A stretch of 64,000 nt of DNA from Sinorhizobium sp. 6-70 (GTDB taxonomy: Bacteria > Pseudomonadota > Alphaproteobacteria > Rhizobiales > Rhizobiaceae). The DNA lies in NCBI RefSeq assembly GCF_030124375.1, contig NZ_JASKLS010000022.1, positions 35,890-99,889 on the forward strand. Reading direction: 5' to 3'. The first letter of the stretch is position 1; each line of letters begins with the position of its first letter. The notes below the pieces were generated by a model that did no database searches, was not told the DNA's origin, and worked only from the letters and a program-made list of their open reading frames with translations. This document shows positions 33,191-41,462 of this stretch, one piece after another. A program made the position numbers and the translations under genes.

Positions 33191-33340
33191 ATGCACGCGA
33201 TCAAGGCGACGGCCCAATCCCGCTACGCGATCTACGCTGCACAACCGGCGCGACGCGCGCGGGGCAATCTGATTCCTCACACCATTGCGATTGCGGCGGC
33301 TTTCAGTTTTCTCTCGGCGCTCATCATTGGTGCGATCTGA
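33191..33340 (+). CDS. Small single-pass membrane protein (49 aa), hypothetical
   Basis: An ATG with a good ribosome-binding site (GGAGAGCAAG) opens a 49-residue frame: a basic, Ala-rich N-terminal half (RYAIYAAQPARRARGN) and a C-terminal membrane helix (TIAIAAAFSFLSALIIGAI). The organisation is typical of small inner-membrane proteins, cytoplasmic side N-terminal by the positive-inside rule. It is preceded by an AT-rich stretch that may hold its promoter. I do not know its function. Confidence 0.5.
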   Translation: MHAIKATAQSRYAIYAAQPARRARGNLIPHTIAIAAAFSFLSALIIGAI

Positions 33341-33601
33341 CGCCGGTGCGGCGTCCTCTCGAACACAATTTTTTTCCTTCCTCCGCCTTGTCGGGATGCC
33401 GCGTACAGCGACAGCCCGGACGTGCGTCGCGCATCGGCCGGCGTGGCGACGAGATCGTTCCGCTTGCAGCCCGGGCTGCCAACGTCGTAGCCTCGCCCGC
33501 GGCAAGAGGGCATATGCGGCGGATTGCTCCGGAAGACTGGTATGAAGCCTCTCGAAGATAACGTCACTTCGCTTTCGGAGCCGTACGGGAAGGAGGAGCG
33601 A

Positions 33602-35035
33602 ATGCTCGACAAGAGAAAGTTCTATATCAACGGCGAATGGGTCGATCCGATCGAGACGAAGGATCTGGAGGTCCTGAATCCGGCGACCGAGCAGCCGATT
33701 GCCGTGATTTCCATGGGCACGGCTGCGGAGATCGACCGGGCCGTCGCCGCGGCGAAGAAGGCCTTCGCAACCTACAGCCAGACCAGCGTCGAGGAGCGTC
33801 TGGCGCTACTCGAAAAGCTGCTTTCGATCTATAAGCGCCGCTATGACGAGATGGCCGCAACGATCACCATGGAGCTGGGCGCGCCGGCGACGATGGCGCG
33901 CGAGCAACAGGCCGATGTCGGCGTCGGCCACCTGCAGGGTTTCATCGATGCGCTGAAACGCCTGAAGACGCGCGACCGGCTTCCGAACGGTGATGTCATG
34001 CTGCGCGAGCCGGTCGGTGTTTGCGGGCTGATCACGCCCTGGAACTGGCCGATCAACCAGATCGCCCTGAAGGTCGTGCCGGCGCTTGCGACCGGCTGCA
34101 CCTGCGTCCTGAAACCCAGCGAATTCACGCCGCTCAACGCCATGCTTTACGCGGAGATGATCCACGAGGCTGGCTTCCCGGCAGGTGTATTCAATCTCGT
34201 GAACGGCGACGGGGTCAATGCCGGTGCCGCGCTCTCGAGGCACAAGGACATCGACATGATGTCGTTCACCGGCTCGACCCGGGCTGGTATCGCGGTCAGC
34301 AGGGACGCGGCCGAAACGGTAAAGCGCGTCACGCTGGAACTTGGCGGCAAATCGCCGAACATCGTCTTTGCCGACGCTGACCTTGAGGAACGCGTCGCCG
34401 GCAGCATCCTCGAATGCTTCAACAATTCCGGCCAGTCGTGCGACGCGCCGACGCGCATGCTGGTGGAGCGCGGCGTCTACGACAAGGTGGTGCAGATTGC
34501 GAGGCGTGTCGGTGCCGAGGCCAGGGTCGGCGATCCGGCGAAGGAGGGCTCGCACATCGGTCCGCTCGTCAGCCACATCCAGTATGGCCGCGTACAGGTG
34601 CTGATCGAGGCCGGTATTGCAGAAGGCGCCAAACTGCTCGTCGGCGGTGTCGGCAAGCCCGAGGGCTTCGAGACGGGCTATTTCGTCAAGCCGACGATCT
34701 TCGCCGACGTCGACAACACGATGCGCATCGCACGCGAAGAGGTATTCGGTCCGGTGCTTGCGATCATTCCCTTCGACACGGAAGAGGAAGCGATCGCGAT
34801 CGCCAACGACACCAGTTACGGGCTGGCAGCCTATGTCCAGACGGGGGATCCGAAACGGGCTGAACGCGTCGCCGCAAGGTTGCGCGCAGGCATGGTGCAT
34901 ATCAACGGCGGCCCGCACCGCTACGGCAGCCCCTTCGGCGGCTATAAGCAGTCGGGCAATGGCCGCGAAGGCGGCCTGTTCGGCCTTGAAGATTTCCTGG
35001 AGGTGAAGACCGTGCACGTGCCGGACGCGGCTTGA
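33602..35035 (+). CDS. NAD(P)-dependent aldehyde dehydrogenase
   Basis: The 477-residue protein has the full aldehyde dehydrogenase set: Asn in TPWNWPINQIALKVVPAL, cofactor motif SFTGSTRAG, general-base Glu in LELGGKSPN and catalytic Cys in NNSGQSCDAPTRM. The start follows AAGGAGGAGCGA; the frame extends upstream without need. In this neighbourhood it should oxidise gamma-glutamyl-gamma-aminobutyraldehyde or 4-aminobutyraldehyde (the PuuC step). Sequence alone would also allow other aldehydes, as it belongs to a broad group. Confidence 0.9.
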   Translation: MLDKRKFYINGEWVDPIETKDLEVLNPATEQPIAVISMGTAAEIDRAVAAAKKAFATYSQTSVEERLALLEKLLSIYKRRYDEMAATITMELGAPATMAREQQADVGVGHLQGFIDALKRLKTRDRLPNGDVMLREPVGVCGLITPWNWPINQIALKVVPALATGCTCVLKPSEFTPLNAMLYAEMIHEAGFPAGVFNLVNGDGVNAGAALSRHKDIDMMSFTGSTRAGIAVSRDAAETVKRVTLELGGKSPNIVFADADLEERVAGSILECFNNSGQSCDAPTRMLVERGVYDKVVQIARRVGAEARVGDPAKEGSHIGPLVSHIQYGRVQVLIEAGIAEGAKLLVGGVGKPEGFETGYFVKPTIFADVDNTMRIAREEVFGPVLAIIPFDTEEEAIAIANDTSYGLAAYVQTGDPKRAERVAARLRAGMVHINGGPHRYGSPFGGYKQSGNGREGGLFGLEDFLEVKTVHVPDAA

Positions 35036-35043
35036 TCCTCCGC

Positions 35044-35150
35044 TACTGCATGTGTCCTTAAATCATAGCCGATTTACGGACAAAAACATGCAGCAATTCA
35101 AAGTATGCTACAGCGTCCTTTGCGCGTCTGGGAAGACGCGCGGCGCTGTA
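35044..35150 (+). repeat. Mosaic intergenic repeat, family R, full-length copy 4
   Basis: This is the reference copy: TACTGCATG, a CCTTAAATCATAGCCGATTT block, AACATGCAGCAATTCAAAG, CTACAGCGTCCTTTGCGCG, and a closing hairpin GCGCGTCTgggaAGACGCGC. It begins right after the aldehyde dehydrogenase stop codon. Confidence 0.88.
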
Positions 35151-35161
35151 GCTCGAAATTG

Positions 35162-35192
35162 AGCCGGTGCTCACCGCACCGGCTGAATTTTT
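35162..35192 (+). terminator. Probable intrinsic terminator after aldehyde dehydrogenase
   Basis: AGCCGGTGC pairs with GCACCGGCT across a 5-base loop and is followed by GAATTTTT. It comes just after the family-R repeat, so two hairpins stand in a row behind the gene. Confidence 0.65.
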
Positions 35193-35305
35193 GTCGCTAA
35201 ATTAGCTGTTGTCGGCTGTTGTTGGCGGTCCGGTTCTGATAGCTGGCTCGCGGGGTGCCATGGATCCAGCGGCATCCATCATCACTTGACCCTCTGGACA
35301 CCGCC

Positions 35306-36196
35306 TTGACCAAAGCCGCCACTTCCGTTTCCTCCCGCAACTCGCTTGCGATGACAGCGCTGCTGCTCGGTGGTGCTGCTATCGGCGGATCGCCGATCTT
35401 CGTGAGGCTTTCTGAGGTCGGGCCGATGGCGACCGCCTTCTGGCGGGTGGCTCTGGCGCTGATCCCGCTTGTCGCCTGGTCGTGGTTTCGGAACGGGCCA
35501 GCAGGCGACAGGCGGCCGCAGCAATTTTCCGATTACGCCATGCTCATTCTGCCCGGCGTCTTTCTCGCGATCGACCTCGCGGCCTGGCATCTCTCCCTGA
35601 CCATGACATCCGTTGCGAATGCGACGCTGCTCGCAAACCTTGCGCCGGTCTTCGTCACGCTCGCGGGCTGGGCGCTGTTTCGCGCGCCGGTCAGCCGCGT
35701 TTTCGTCGCGGGGCTCGCCACGGCGATCGCCGGCGTCGTGGTCCTGAAGGGCGGGCCGGCCGCGCTCGCGGAGGGCGACGTTCTCGGCGATGGCATCGCG
35801 GTCGTCGCCGCGATGTTCTATGCGGGTTATATCCTTGCGATCGGCAAGTTGCGGAGCCGCTTCGACACCAACCGGATCATGATCTGGAGCACGGCCTCGG
35901 CTGCCGTCTGCATGCTGCCGATGACGCTCGTCGCCGAACCCACTCTCTTTCCGGCAAGCGGCTTCGGATGGGCGATGCTCTTCGGTCTCGCCTTTGTCAG
36001 TCATGCGGGCGGGCAGGTGGCGATCACCTATGCGCTCGCCTACCTGCCGGCCGCCTTCTCGTCGTTGACGCTGCTGTTGCAGCCGGTTGTGGCGGCGATC
36101 CTCGCCTGGGGGCTGCTCAGCGAACCGGTGGGCCTCGCTCAGGCCATCGGCGGCGCGATCGTGCTCGTCGGGATCTTGATCGCCCGCCGCGGATGA
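35306..36196 (+). CDS. EamA-family (DMT) transporter
   Basis: The membrane protein of about 296 residues has ten hydrophobic segments in two EamA halves, starting with LAMTALLLGGAAIGGSPIFVR and VGPMATAFWRVALALIPLVAW. Drug/metabolite transporters export amino acids, amines or other metabolites. The start is unclear: I chose a TTG giving LTKAATS; a GTG 51 bases upstream and an ATG 45 bases downstream are alternatives, none with a strong RBS. It is convergent with the aminotransferase gene. Confidence 0.85.
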   Translation: MTKAATSVSSRNSLAMTALLLGGAAIGGSPIFVRLSEVGPMATAFWRVALALIPLVAWSWFRNGPAGDRRPQQFSDYAMLILPGVFLAIDLAAWHLSLTMTSVANATLLANLAPVFVTLAGWALFRAPVSRVFVAGLATAIAGVVVLKGGPAALAEGDVLGDGIAVVAAMFYAGYILAIGKLRSRFDTNRIMIWSTASAAVCMLPMTLVAEPTLFPASGFGWAMLFGLAFVSHAGGQVAITYALAYLPAAFSSLTLLLQPVVAAILAWGLLSEPVGLAQAIGGAIVLVGILIARRG

Positions 36197-36206
36197 TCTC
36201 TTACGC

Positions 36207-37385
36207 TCAGATGCCGGGCAGCTCGAAGCCCGCGAGCCGTCCTTCGAGTCTGCGGATCGTCGCCACATCGGCATTGGCGAAGGCAAAGCGCAGGTAGTTT
36301 TCCTGGCCCTCGCCGAAATAGTCGCCCGGCAGGCAGACCACTCCGGCGAGCTTCGCCAGCTTCTCGGCAACGAATTGCGAATCGATGTCGGGGAAGGGGT
36401 GGCGGATATAGGCGAAATAGGCCCCGACCGCCTGCAGCTTCCACTTCGGCAGGCGGCTCATGACCTCTTCGAGGGCGTCGGCGCGTGCGGCAATTTCAAC
36501 ACGGTTCGCGAGCCGCCAATCGGCAAGCGCCGGAATCGCTTTCGCGACAGCCGCCTGCGCGGCGCGCGGAGCACAGATCTGCAGGTTGTCCATGATCTTT
36601 GTGATCTGTTCGACGAGCGCCGGACCGGCGGTGATCGCGCCGAGGCGGTGGCCGGGAATGCAGAGGGATTTCGAGAAACTGTAGAGGCCGATGAAGCTGT
36701 CCTGCCAGCCCTTTGCCTGAAGCAGGCCGTGCGGCGCGACATCCGCCGATGGCAGGAAGTCGCGGTAGGTTTCGTCGAGGATCAGCCAGGTGCCGTTCTT
36801 GCGGCAGGCTTCGTGGATGCGTTGAAGCAATTCCGGCGGATAGACGGCGCCGGTCGGGTTGTTCGGCGAGACGAGGGCAAGCGCGCGAATGCCAGGCCGA
36901 AGCGCCGAGGCGATCTCGTCCACCTCCGGCAGGAAGCCGGCGCCGGCGTCACAGGGCACCAGCTCGACATTGATGCCCAGCATCGCCAGCGTCGTTTCCT
37001 GATTGAAGTAATAGGGGTTGGTCATCAGGATCGTGTCGCCCGCCCCGGCGATCGCCATGACGGCACACATGAAGGCCTGGTTGCAGCCGGAGGTGATGTG
37101 AATGTTGTCGGCCGCGACCGCCGCACCATAGAGGCTGGCGACATGGGCGGCATAGGCCGCGCGCAACTCCGCCTCGCCCTCGATCGCGCCGTAACCGGTG
37201 TAGGCGGTCGAGGCGGAAGCCTCGCCGAGCCATTTCAGCATGTCCGGATGTGCGGGATAGCCCGGCACCGCCTGCGAAAGATCGATCAGCGGCCCTCTTG
37301 CCCCGTCATAGGCCTTCGCCCAGGCGAGCACCGAGGGAACCGGCGGCGGCGAGAGCTTTTCGACGAGGGGATTGAAATGCGGCAT
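36207..37385 (-). CDS. PLP-dependent aminotransferase, class I/II
   Basis: The 392-residue protein is a fold-type I aminotransferase: SGCNQAFMCAVMAIAG, the substrate-carboxylate/PLP segment LVSPNNPTGAVYPPE, LDETYRDFL and the PLP-binding Lys in LYSFSKSLCIPGHRLGA. I chose the ATG after AGGAAG. It is encoded 72 bases downstream of a LysR-type regulator on the same strand and close to ureohydrolase and polyamine transport genes, so it may transaminate arginine, GABA or another product of that route. The exact amino donor cannot be read by eye. Confidence 0.88.
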   Translation of the reverse strand: MPHFNPLVEKLSPPPVPSVLAWAKAYDGARGPLIDLSQAVPGYPAHPDMLKWLGEASASTAYTGYGAIEGEAELRAAYAAHVASLYGAAVAADNIHITSGCNQAFMCAVMAIAGAGDTILMTNPYYFNQETTLAMLGINVELVPCDAGAGFLPEVDEIASALRPGIRALALVSPNNPTGAVYPPELLQRIHEACRKNGTWLILDETYRDFLPSADVAPHGLLQAKGWQDSFIGLYSFSKSLCIPGHRLGAITAGPALVEQITKIMDNLQICAPRAAQAAVAKAIPALADWRLANRVEIAARADALEEVMSRLPKWKLQAVGAYFAYIRHPFPDIDSQFVAEKLAKLAGVVCLPGDYFGEGQENYLRFAFANADVATIRRLEGRLAGFELPGI

Positions 37386-37457
37386 GTGAATCTTCCTGTT
37401 GCTGGTAAGCGGGGACAAAGGGCTGGCGGAGAATTGCACCGGGCTCAGGGTCCCGTT

Positions 37458-38501
37458 TTATGATTTGGCCTTGCGTTTCTGGGGGCGTTCCGGGTGACGT
37501 TTGCGCGCCGGCGACGAGACGGGCTGAAAACCGTCCGCGGTCGACGTTCGCGGGGCTTCGGGCTTCGGCATGCGGCTTCGAATGATCGTGCGTGCGGAAA
37601 CCTGGAGCTCCGGCATCGGGTCGCTCTCGAGGGCGGCGAACAACCAGTCGATGAAGACGCGGACGATCGGTGCGGCGCGGATTTCGTTGCGGCAGGCGAC
37701 GAAGAAGGCATCGTTGGCCGGCACCGTCAGATCGAAGGGGGCGATCAGTTCGCCGCGCGCGATCAGGCTTCCCGCGGTGATCGTGTCGCCGAGCGCCACG
37801 CCCTGATTGTGCAACGCCGCTTCGGTCGAAAGCCGCGCATCGCTCATGAAATGCTGGCGGCCGCGCTGCAGATCGATCGCATCGGCGGCGGCGAGCCAGG
37901 TGTTCCACTCGCGGCCGTCGTCGCCGTGAAGCATCACGTGGTCGCGCAGATCCCGCACGGAGCGCAGCGGCCGCATGTTGAGAAGTGTCGGACTGACGAC
38001 CGGGAAAAGCTCGAGCCGGCTCCAGAGCTTCGCCCAGCAGTCGTTCCAATTGCCGTCGCCGTAGAGCAGGCAGATATCGACGTCGGGGGAATGGAGATGA
38101 GCCGCATCGTTGGAGGCGATCAGCGTCAGCCTGACGTCCGGGAACTGCTCGGTGAACTGGTGCAGACGCGGGATCATCCAGAAGGAGAGCAGCGCCGGCA
38201 CGCAGGTGATCCTGAGTTCCCCGCTTGTCGCCGGGCGAGTCATGGCGGCGGTAGCGGCGGCGATCTCCGCGAAGGCATGGGTGACGGCCGGCAGCAGCAG
38301 GGCGCCTTGCGGGGTCAGCCTCAGCCGTTTGCCGCCGCGCTCGAAAAGCGTGGCGTTGAAGGAGAGTTCCAGGGCCCGGATCTGATGGCTGATCGCGCCG
38401 TGGGTAACGTTGAGCTCGCGCGCCGCAGCCGAAACGGAGCCGCGCCGGGCGGTGGCCTCGAAAGCACGCAGCGGATTGAGAGGAGGCAGGCGGCTCGACA
38501 A
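37458..38501 (-). CDS. LysR-family transcriptional regulator (GcvA type)
   Basis: The 347-residue regulator has an N-terminal winged helix (NPLRAFEATARRGSVSAAARELNVTHGAISHQIRALE) and a periplasmic-binding-like effector domain with the GcvA-type DVDICLLYGDGNW. The C-terminus carries an extra basic tail of about 40 residues (SPARKRHPERPQKRKAKS). It is divergent from the ureohydrolase gene and upstream of the aminotransferase gene, so it probably activates one or both. Confidence 0.92.
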   Translation of the reverse strand: MSSRLPPLNPLRAFEATARRGSVSAAARELNVTHGAISHQIRALELSFNATLFERGGKRLRLTPQGALLLPAVTHAFAEIAAATAAMTRPATSGELRITCVPALLSFWMIPRLHQFTEQFPDVRLTLIASNDAAHLHSPDVDICLLYGDGNWNDCWAKLWSRLELFPVVSPTLLNMRPLRSVRDLRDHVMLHGDDGREWNTWLAAADAIDLQRGRQHFMSDARLSTEAALHNQGVALGDTITAGSLIARGELIAPFDLTVPANDAFFVACRNEIRAAPIVRVFIDWLFAALESDPMPELQVSARTIIRSRMPKPEAPRTSTADGFQPVSSPARKRHPERPQKRKAKS

Positions 38502-38529
38502 AAAATGGGCTCCGGAGGGCGGGCAACAA

Positions 38530-38546
38530 TGTGAATTTTTCTCACA
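38530..38546. promoter_or_regulatory. TGTGA-N7-TCACA palindrome, candidate LysR box
   Basis: The 17-base palindrome contains a T-N11-A core, as LysR regulators recognise. It lies 29 bases upstream of the LysR start in the gap shared with the ureohydrolase gene. The 7-base spacer makes it a poor Crp site, which uses 6. Confidence 0.45.
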
Positions 38547-38721
38547 CGAAACGCTATAACAATGTCAATTGATTTTCCAGCGGAATTGTCTCCTAATATG
38601 CGCCAACAAAAGGCAAAGCCTGGGGAACATGACGGCGCCGGTCCAACCGGCGAAATCCGCAAATCGCGATTTGCGGCGCGTCCCGCGCATCCCCGGCAGC
38701 AAAACATGGAGGTTTGGGCGC

Positions 38722-39783
38722 ATGGCCTGGGATGAACAGAAGCTCAGCGAATTGAAGGCGAAATATGGCGAAAGTCACGGCGGCGAGCTCTTCGATCCGA
38801 CGTTCCGCAAGGTCGCGGACAAGATCTTCACCAAGAGCGGCACGCGGCTCGCCCCCTATTCCGGCATCCCGACTTTCCTGACCGCGCCCTATATGCCGGT
38901 CGACGCCGAAAATCCGGACTTCGGCAATCTTCAGGTGGCGATCGTCGGCATACCGATGGATCTTGGTGTCACCAACCGTCCGGGCTCCCGTTTCGGACCA
39001 CGGGCGCTCCGTGCGATCGAACGCATTGGTCCTTACAACCATGTGCTCGGCTGCGCGCCCGTCCACGATCTCCGCGTGGCCGATATCGGTGATGTTGCCT
39101 TCCAGAGCCGCTATCGGCTGGAGCTCAGCCATGACGATATCGAAAAGCGCATCGACCAGATTGTCGATGCCGGCGTCGTGCCGCTTTCGGTCGGCGGCGA
39201 CCATTCGATCACGCATCCGATCCTGAAGGCGGTCGGCAAGAAGCGCCCGGTCGGCATGATTCATATCGATGCCCATTGCGACACCGGCGGCGCCTATGAC
39301 CTTACCAAGTTCCATCACGGCGGTCCGTTCCGCAACGCGGTTCTCGACGGCGTGCTCGACCCGACCCGTGTCGTCCAGATCGGCATCCGCGGCTCGGCCG
39401 AATATCTCTGGGAGTTCTCCTACGAGTCCGGCATGACCGTGATCCACGCCGAAGAAGTCACCGGTCTTGGCATTCCGGCTATCATCGAAAAGGCGAAGAA
39501 GATCGTGGGGGACGGTCCGACTTATCTCTCCTTCGATATCGACAGCCTCGATCCAAGTTTCGCGCCGGGGACCGGCACGCCGGAAGTCGGCGGCCTGACG
39601 ACTCGTGAGGTGCTCGAACTCATCCGCGGCTTGAAGGGAGTCAATCTTGTCGGCGGCGATGTCGTCGAGGTTGCCCCGCAATATGACGCGACGACCAATA
39701 CCGCCCATGCGGGCGCGCAGGTGCTTTTCGAGATCCTGAGCCTGATGGTTTTCAGCCCGGCGATCACAGGCAAGGCCGGCTGA
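38722..39783 (+). CDS. speB: Agmatinase-family ureohydrolase
   Basis: The 353-residue protein has the binuclear manganese site of ureohydrolases: His161 in SVGGDHSITHP, Asp183, His185 and Asp187 in HIDAHCDTGG, and SFDIDSLDPSFAPG. It releases urea from agmatine (giving putrescine) or from a related compound such as 4-guanidinobutyrate. I chose the ATG after TGGAGG. The N-terminus is about 35-40 residues longer than E. coli SpeB. It precedes the polyamine-type ABC importer on the same strand; the symbol is a family label rather than proof of agmatine as substrate. Confidence 0.85.
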   Translation: MAWDEQKLSELKAKYGESHGGELFDPTFRKVADKIFTKSGTRLAPYSGIPTFLTAPYMPVDAENPDFGNLQVAIVGIPMDLGVTNRPGSRFGPRALRAIERIGPYNHVLGCAPVHDLRVADIGDVAFQSRYRLELSHDDIEKRIDQIVDAGVVPLSVGGDHSITHPILKAVGKKRPVGMIHIDAHCDTGGAYDLTKFHHGGPFRNAVLDGVLDPTRVVQIGIRGSAEYLWEFSYESGMTVIHAEEVTGLGIPAIIEKAKKIVGDGPTYLSFDIDSLDPSFAPGTGTPEVGGLTTREVLELIRGLKGVNLVGGDVVEVAPQYDATTNTAHAGAQVLFEILSLMVFSPAITGKAG

Positions 39784-40151
39784 GCCTTCGAAACCCGTTC
39801 TGCCGTCGAACTGGAAGCGGTGGCAGGGCGGACGCCGGAGCTAGGAAATTTCCAGACTGTGAAGCCACGGTGAATGCTTTTCCGGGATTGGGCGCAGGCC
39901 GCTCCGATGTGCATCATAAGCGGCGGTCGGGTGCGAGACGCTTCTCAGAATGGCCAATGCAGTCGATAATGCGGACGAAGAGCTTTTCACGGCAGATGCG
40001 CTGATTGCGGGCTCACTCGCGCCTCGCCATACGCTGATCGAACTGGGCTATTGCTTCGGCAAGAGATGCTGGCGGAGCGAGCCGAAAAGATGCAGGGAAT
40101 CAACTACAACAGGGAACGCGGCGGCTGCCGCCAAAACAAAGGAGATATGCA
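39784..40151 (+). other. 368-base intergenic region before the polyamine transporter
   Basis: I see no convincing gene here. Short open frames lack ribosome sites. The last bases hold the RBS (AAAGGAGATATGC) of the binding-protein gene. The region must carry that operon's promoter, but no clear -35/-10 pair stands out. No family-R repeat is present. Confidence 0.5.
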
Positions 40152-41231
40152 ATGAACATCAATTCCATCAAGCGCCGCACGCTGCTGGGGGCGGGGCTTG
40201 CCGGTGCATCGATGCTTGCGATGCCGGCAGTGCTGAGAGCGCAGGACAGGTCGTTGAAGGTCGGCGTCTATGGCGGCTACTTCAAGGATTCGTTCGACAA
40301 GAACATCTTCCCCGAATTCACCAAGGCCACGGGCATCGCGATCGAGTCGGTCGCAGAGCCGACCGGTGAAGCCTGGCTCGTGCAGTTGGAACAGGCCGCT
40401 CGTGCCGGCCAGGCTCCGGCGGATGTTTCGATGATGTCGCAGGTCGCAATGCTCAAGGGTCAGGCGACCGAGCTCTGGGCGCCGCTCGACATGGCGAAGA
40501 TCAAGAACGCCTCGCATCTGCTCGACCGGTTCATCAACAAGTATCCGGATGGCCGCGTCGCGGGCATCGGAGCCGTTTCCTGGTACATCACCCTCGTCAC
40601 CAACACGGACGTCTTCAAGGAAGCGCCGACCTCGTGGACCGCCTTCTGGGATCCGGCAAATGCCGACAAGCTCGGGCTGCTCGCGCTCGTCTCCAACTCC
40701 TTCCTGCTCGAGGTAACCGCCAAGACCTTCATGGGCGGCACCAATGCGCTCGACACGGAGGAGGGCATCCTCAAGGCATTCGAGAAACTCGCCGAAGTGA
40801 AGCCGAATGTCCGGCTCTGGTACCGCGACGAAGCGCAGTTCGAACAGGCGCTGAAGTCGGGTGAAATTCCGATGGGCCAGTATTATCACGACGTGACCGG
40901 TCTTGCGGCCGCCGATGGGCACCCGGTACGCTCCACCTTCCCCAAGGAAGGTGGCATCCAGGATTCCGGTTGCTGGGCGCTGTCGCGCGCTTCGCAGAAA
41001 GCGGAGGAAGCGCACATCTTCATCGACTATATGTCCCAACCGTCGATTCAGGCGACGCTGTCGCGCAAGGTTGGCACCTCGCCGACGGTCAAGCGCGAAT
41101 CGACTGATCTTACGGACAAGGAGTTTGCAGCCGTTTCGTCGGACATCGAGCCGATTATCCCGCGCTACGATCTCTACCAGACCAAGTCGGATTGGCTGAA
41201 CCAGAAGTGGACGGAGCTGATCGTCGGCTGA
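40152..41231 (+). CDS. Polyamine-type ABC transporter substrate-binding protein
   Basis: The 359-residue protein has a twin-arginine type leader (KRRTLLGAGLAGASMLAMPAVLRAQ), suggesting folded export by Tat. The mature part follows PotD/PotF-like SBP (KVGVYGGYFKDSFDKNIFPEFTKATG, then NTDVFKEAPTSW and SGCWALSRASQKAEEAHIFIDYM). It should bind putrescine, spermidine, agmatine or a related cation in the periplasm. It is the first gene of an importer-plus-amidase operon, separated from the ATPase gene by 231 bases containing a family-R repeat. Confidence 0.9.
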   Translation: MNINSIKRRTLLGAGLAGASMLAMPAVLRAQDRSLKVGVYGGYFKDSFDKNIFPEFTKATGIAIESVAEPTGEAWLVQLEQAARAGQAPADVSMMSQVAMLKGQATELWAPLDMAKIKNASHLLDRFINKYPDGRVAGIGAVSWYITLVTNTDVFKEAPTSWTAFWDPANADKLGLLALVSNSFLLEVTAKTFMGGTNALDTEEGILKAFEKLAEVKPNVRLWYRDEAQFEQALKSGEIPMGQYYHDVTGLAAADGHPVRSTFPKEGGIQDSGCWALSRASQKAEEAHIFIDYMSQPSIQATLSRKVGTSPTVKRESTDLTDKEFAAVSSDIEPIIPRYDLYQTKSDWLNQKWTELIVG

Positions 41232-41352
41232 TCGCCAATGGGCGTCGACTTCCCGCCTGCGGGCGGGACGTCGATGTTGAAAGACCGAGCGGAATGCGGG
41301 CGGAAACCGTTCCCCCTGTTCGCGCTCCATGAAGCATCTGCGCATCAGGCGC

Positions 41353-41450
41353 TACTGCATGATCCCTTGGGAACCGGCTTGAGGGCCATGTAGCAAACTC
41401 AAAGCGATGCAGCGACCTTTGCGCGTCTGAAAAGACGCACGGCGCCGCAG
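41353..41450 (+). repeat. Mosaic intergenic repeat, family R, copy 5
   Basis: It has TACTGCATG, a diverged CCTTGGGAACCGGCTTGAG block, CAGCGACCTTTGCGCGTCTG and the closing hairpin GCGTCTGAAAAGACGC, ending 12 bases before the ATPase start codon. The hairpin therefore overlaps the place where the ATPase ribosome site must be. Confidence 0.8.
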
Positions 41451-41462
41451 GACGGGAAATAT

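Noticed and set aside
38530..38546. The TGTGA palindrome as a Crp site
   Set aside because: The spacer is 7 bases rather than 6, and a LysR core fits better in this location.
39950..40369. A plus-strand frame running into the polyamine binding-protein gene
   Set aside because: It overlaps the binding-protein start in another frame, has no ribosome site and encodes no recognisable sequence.
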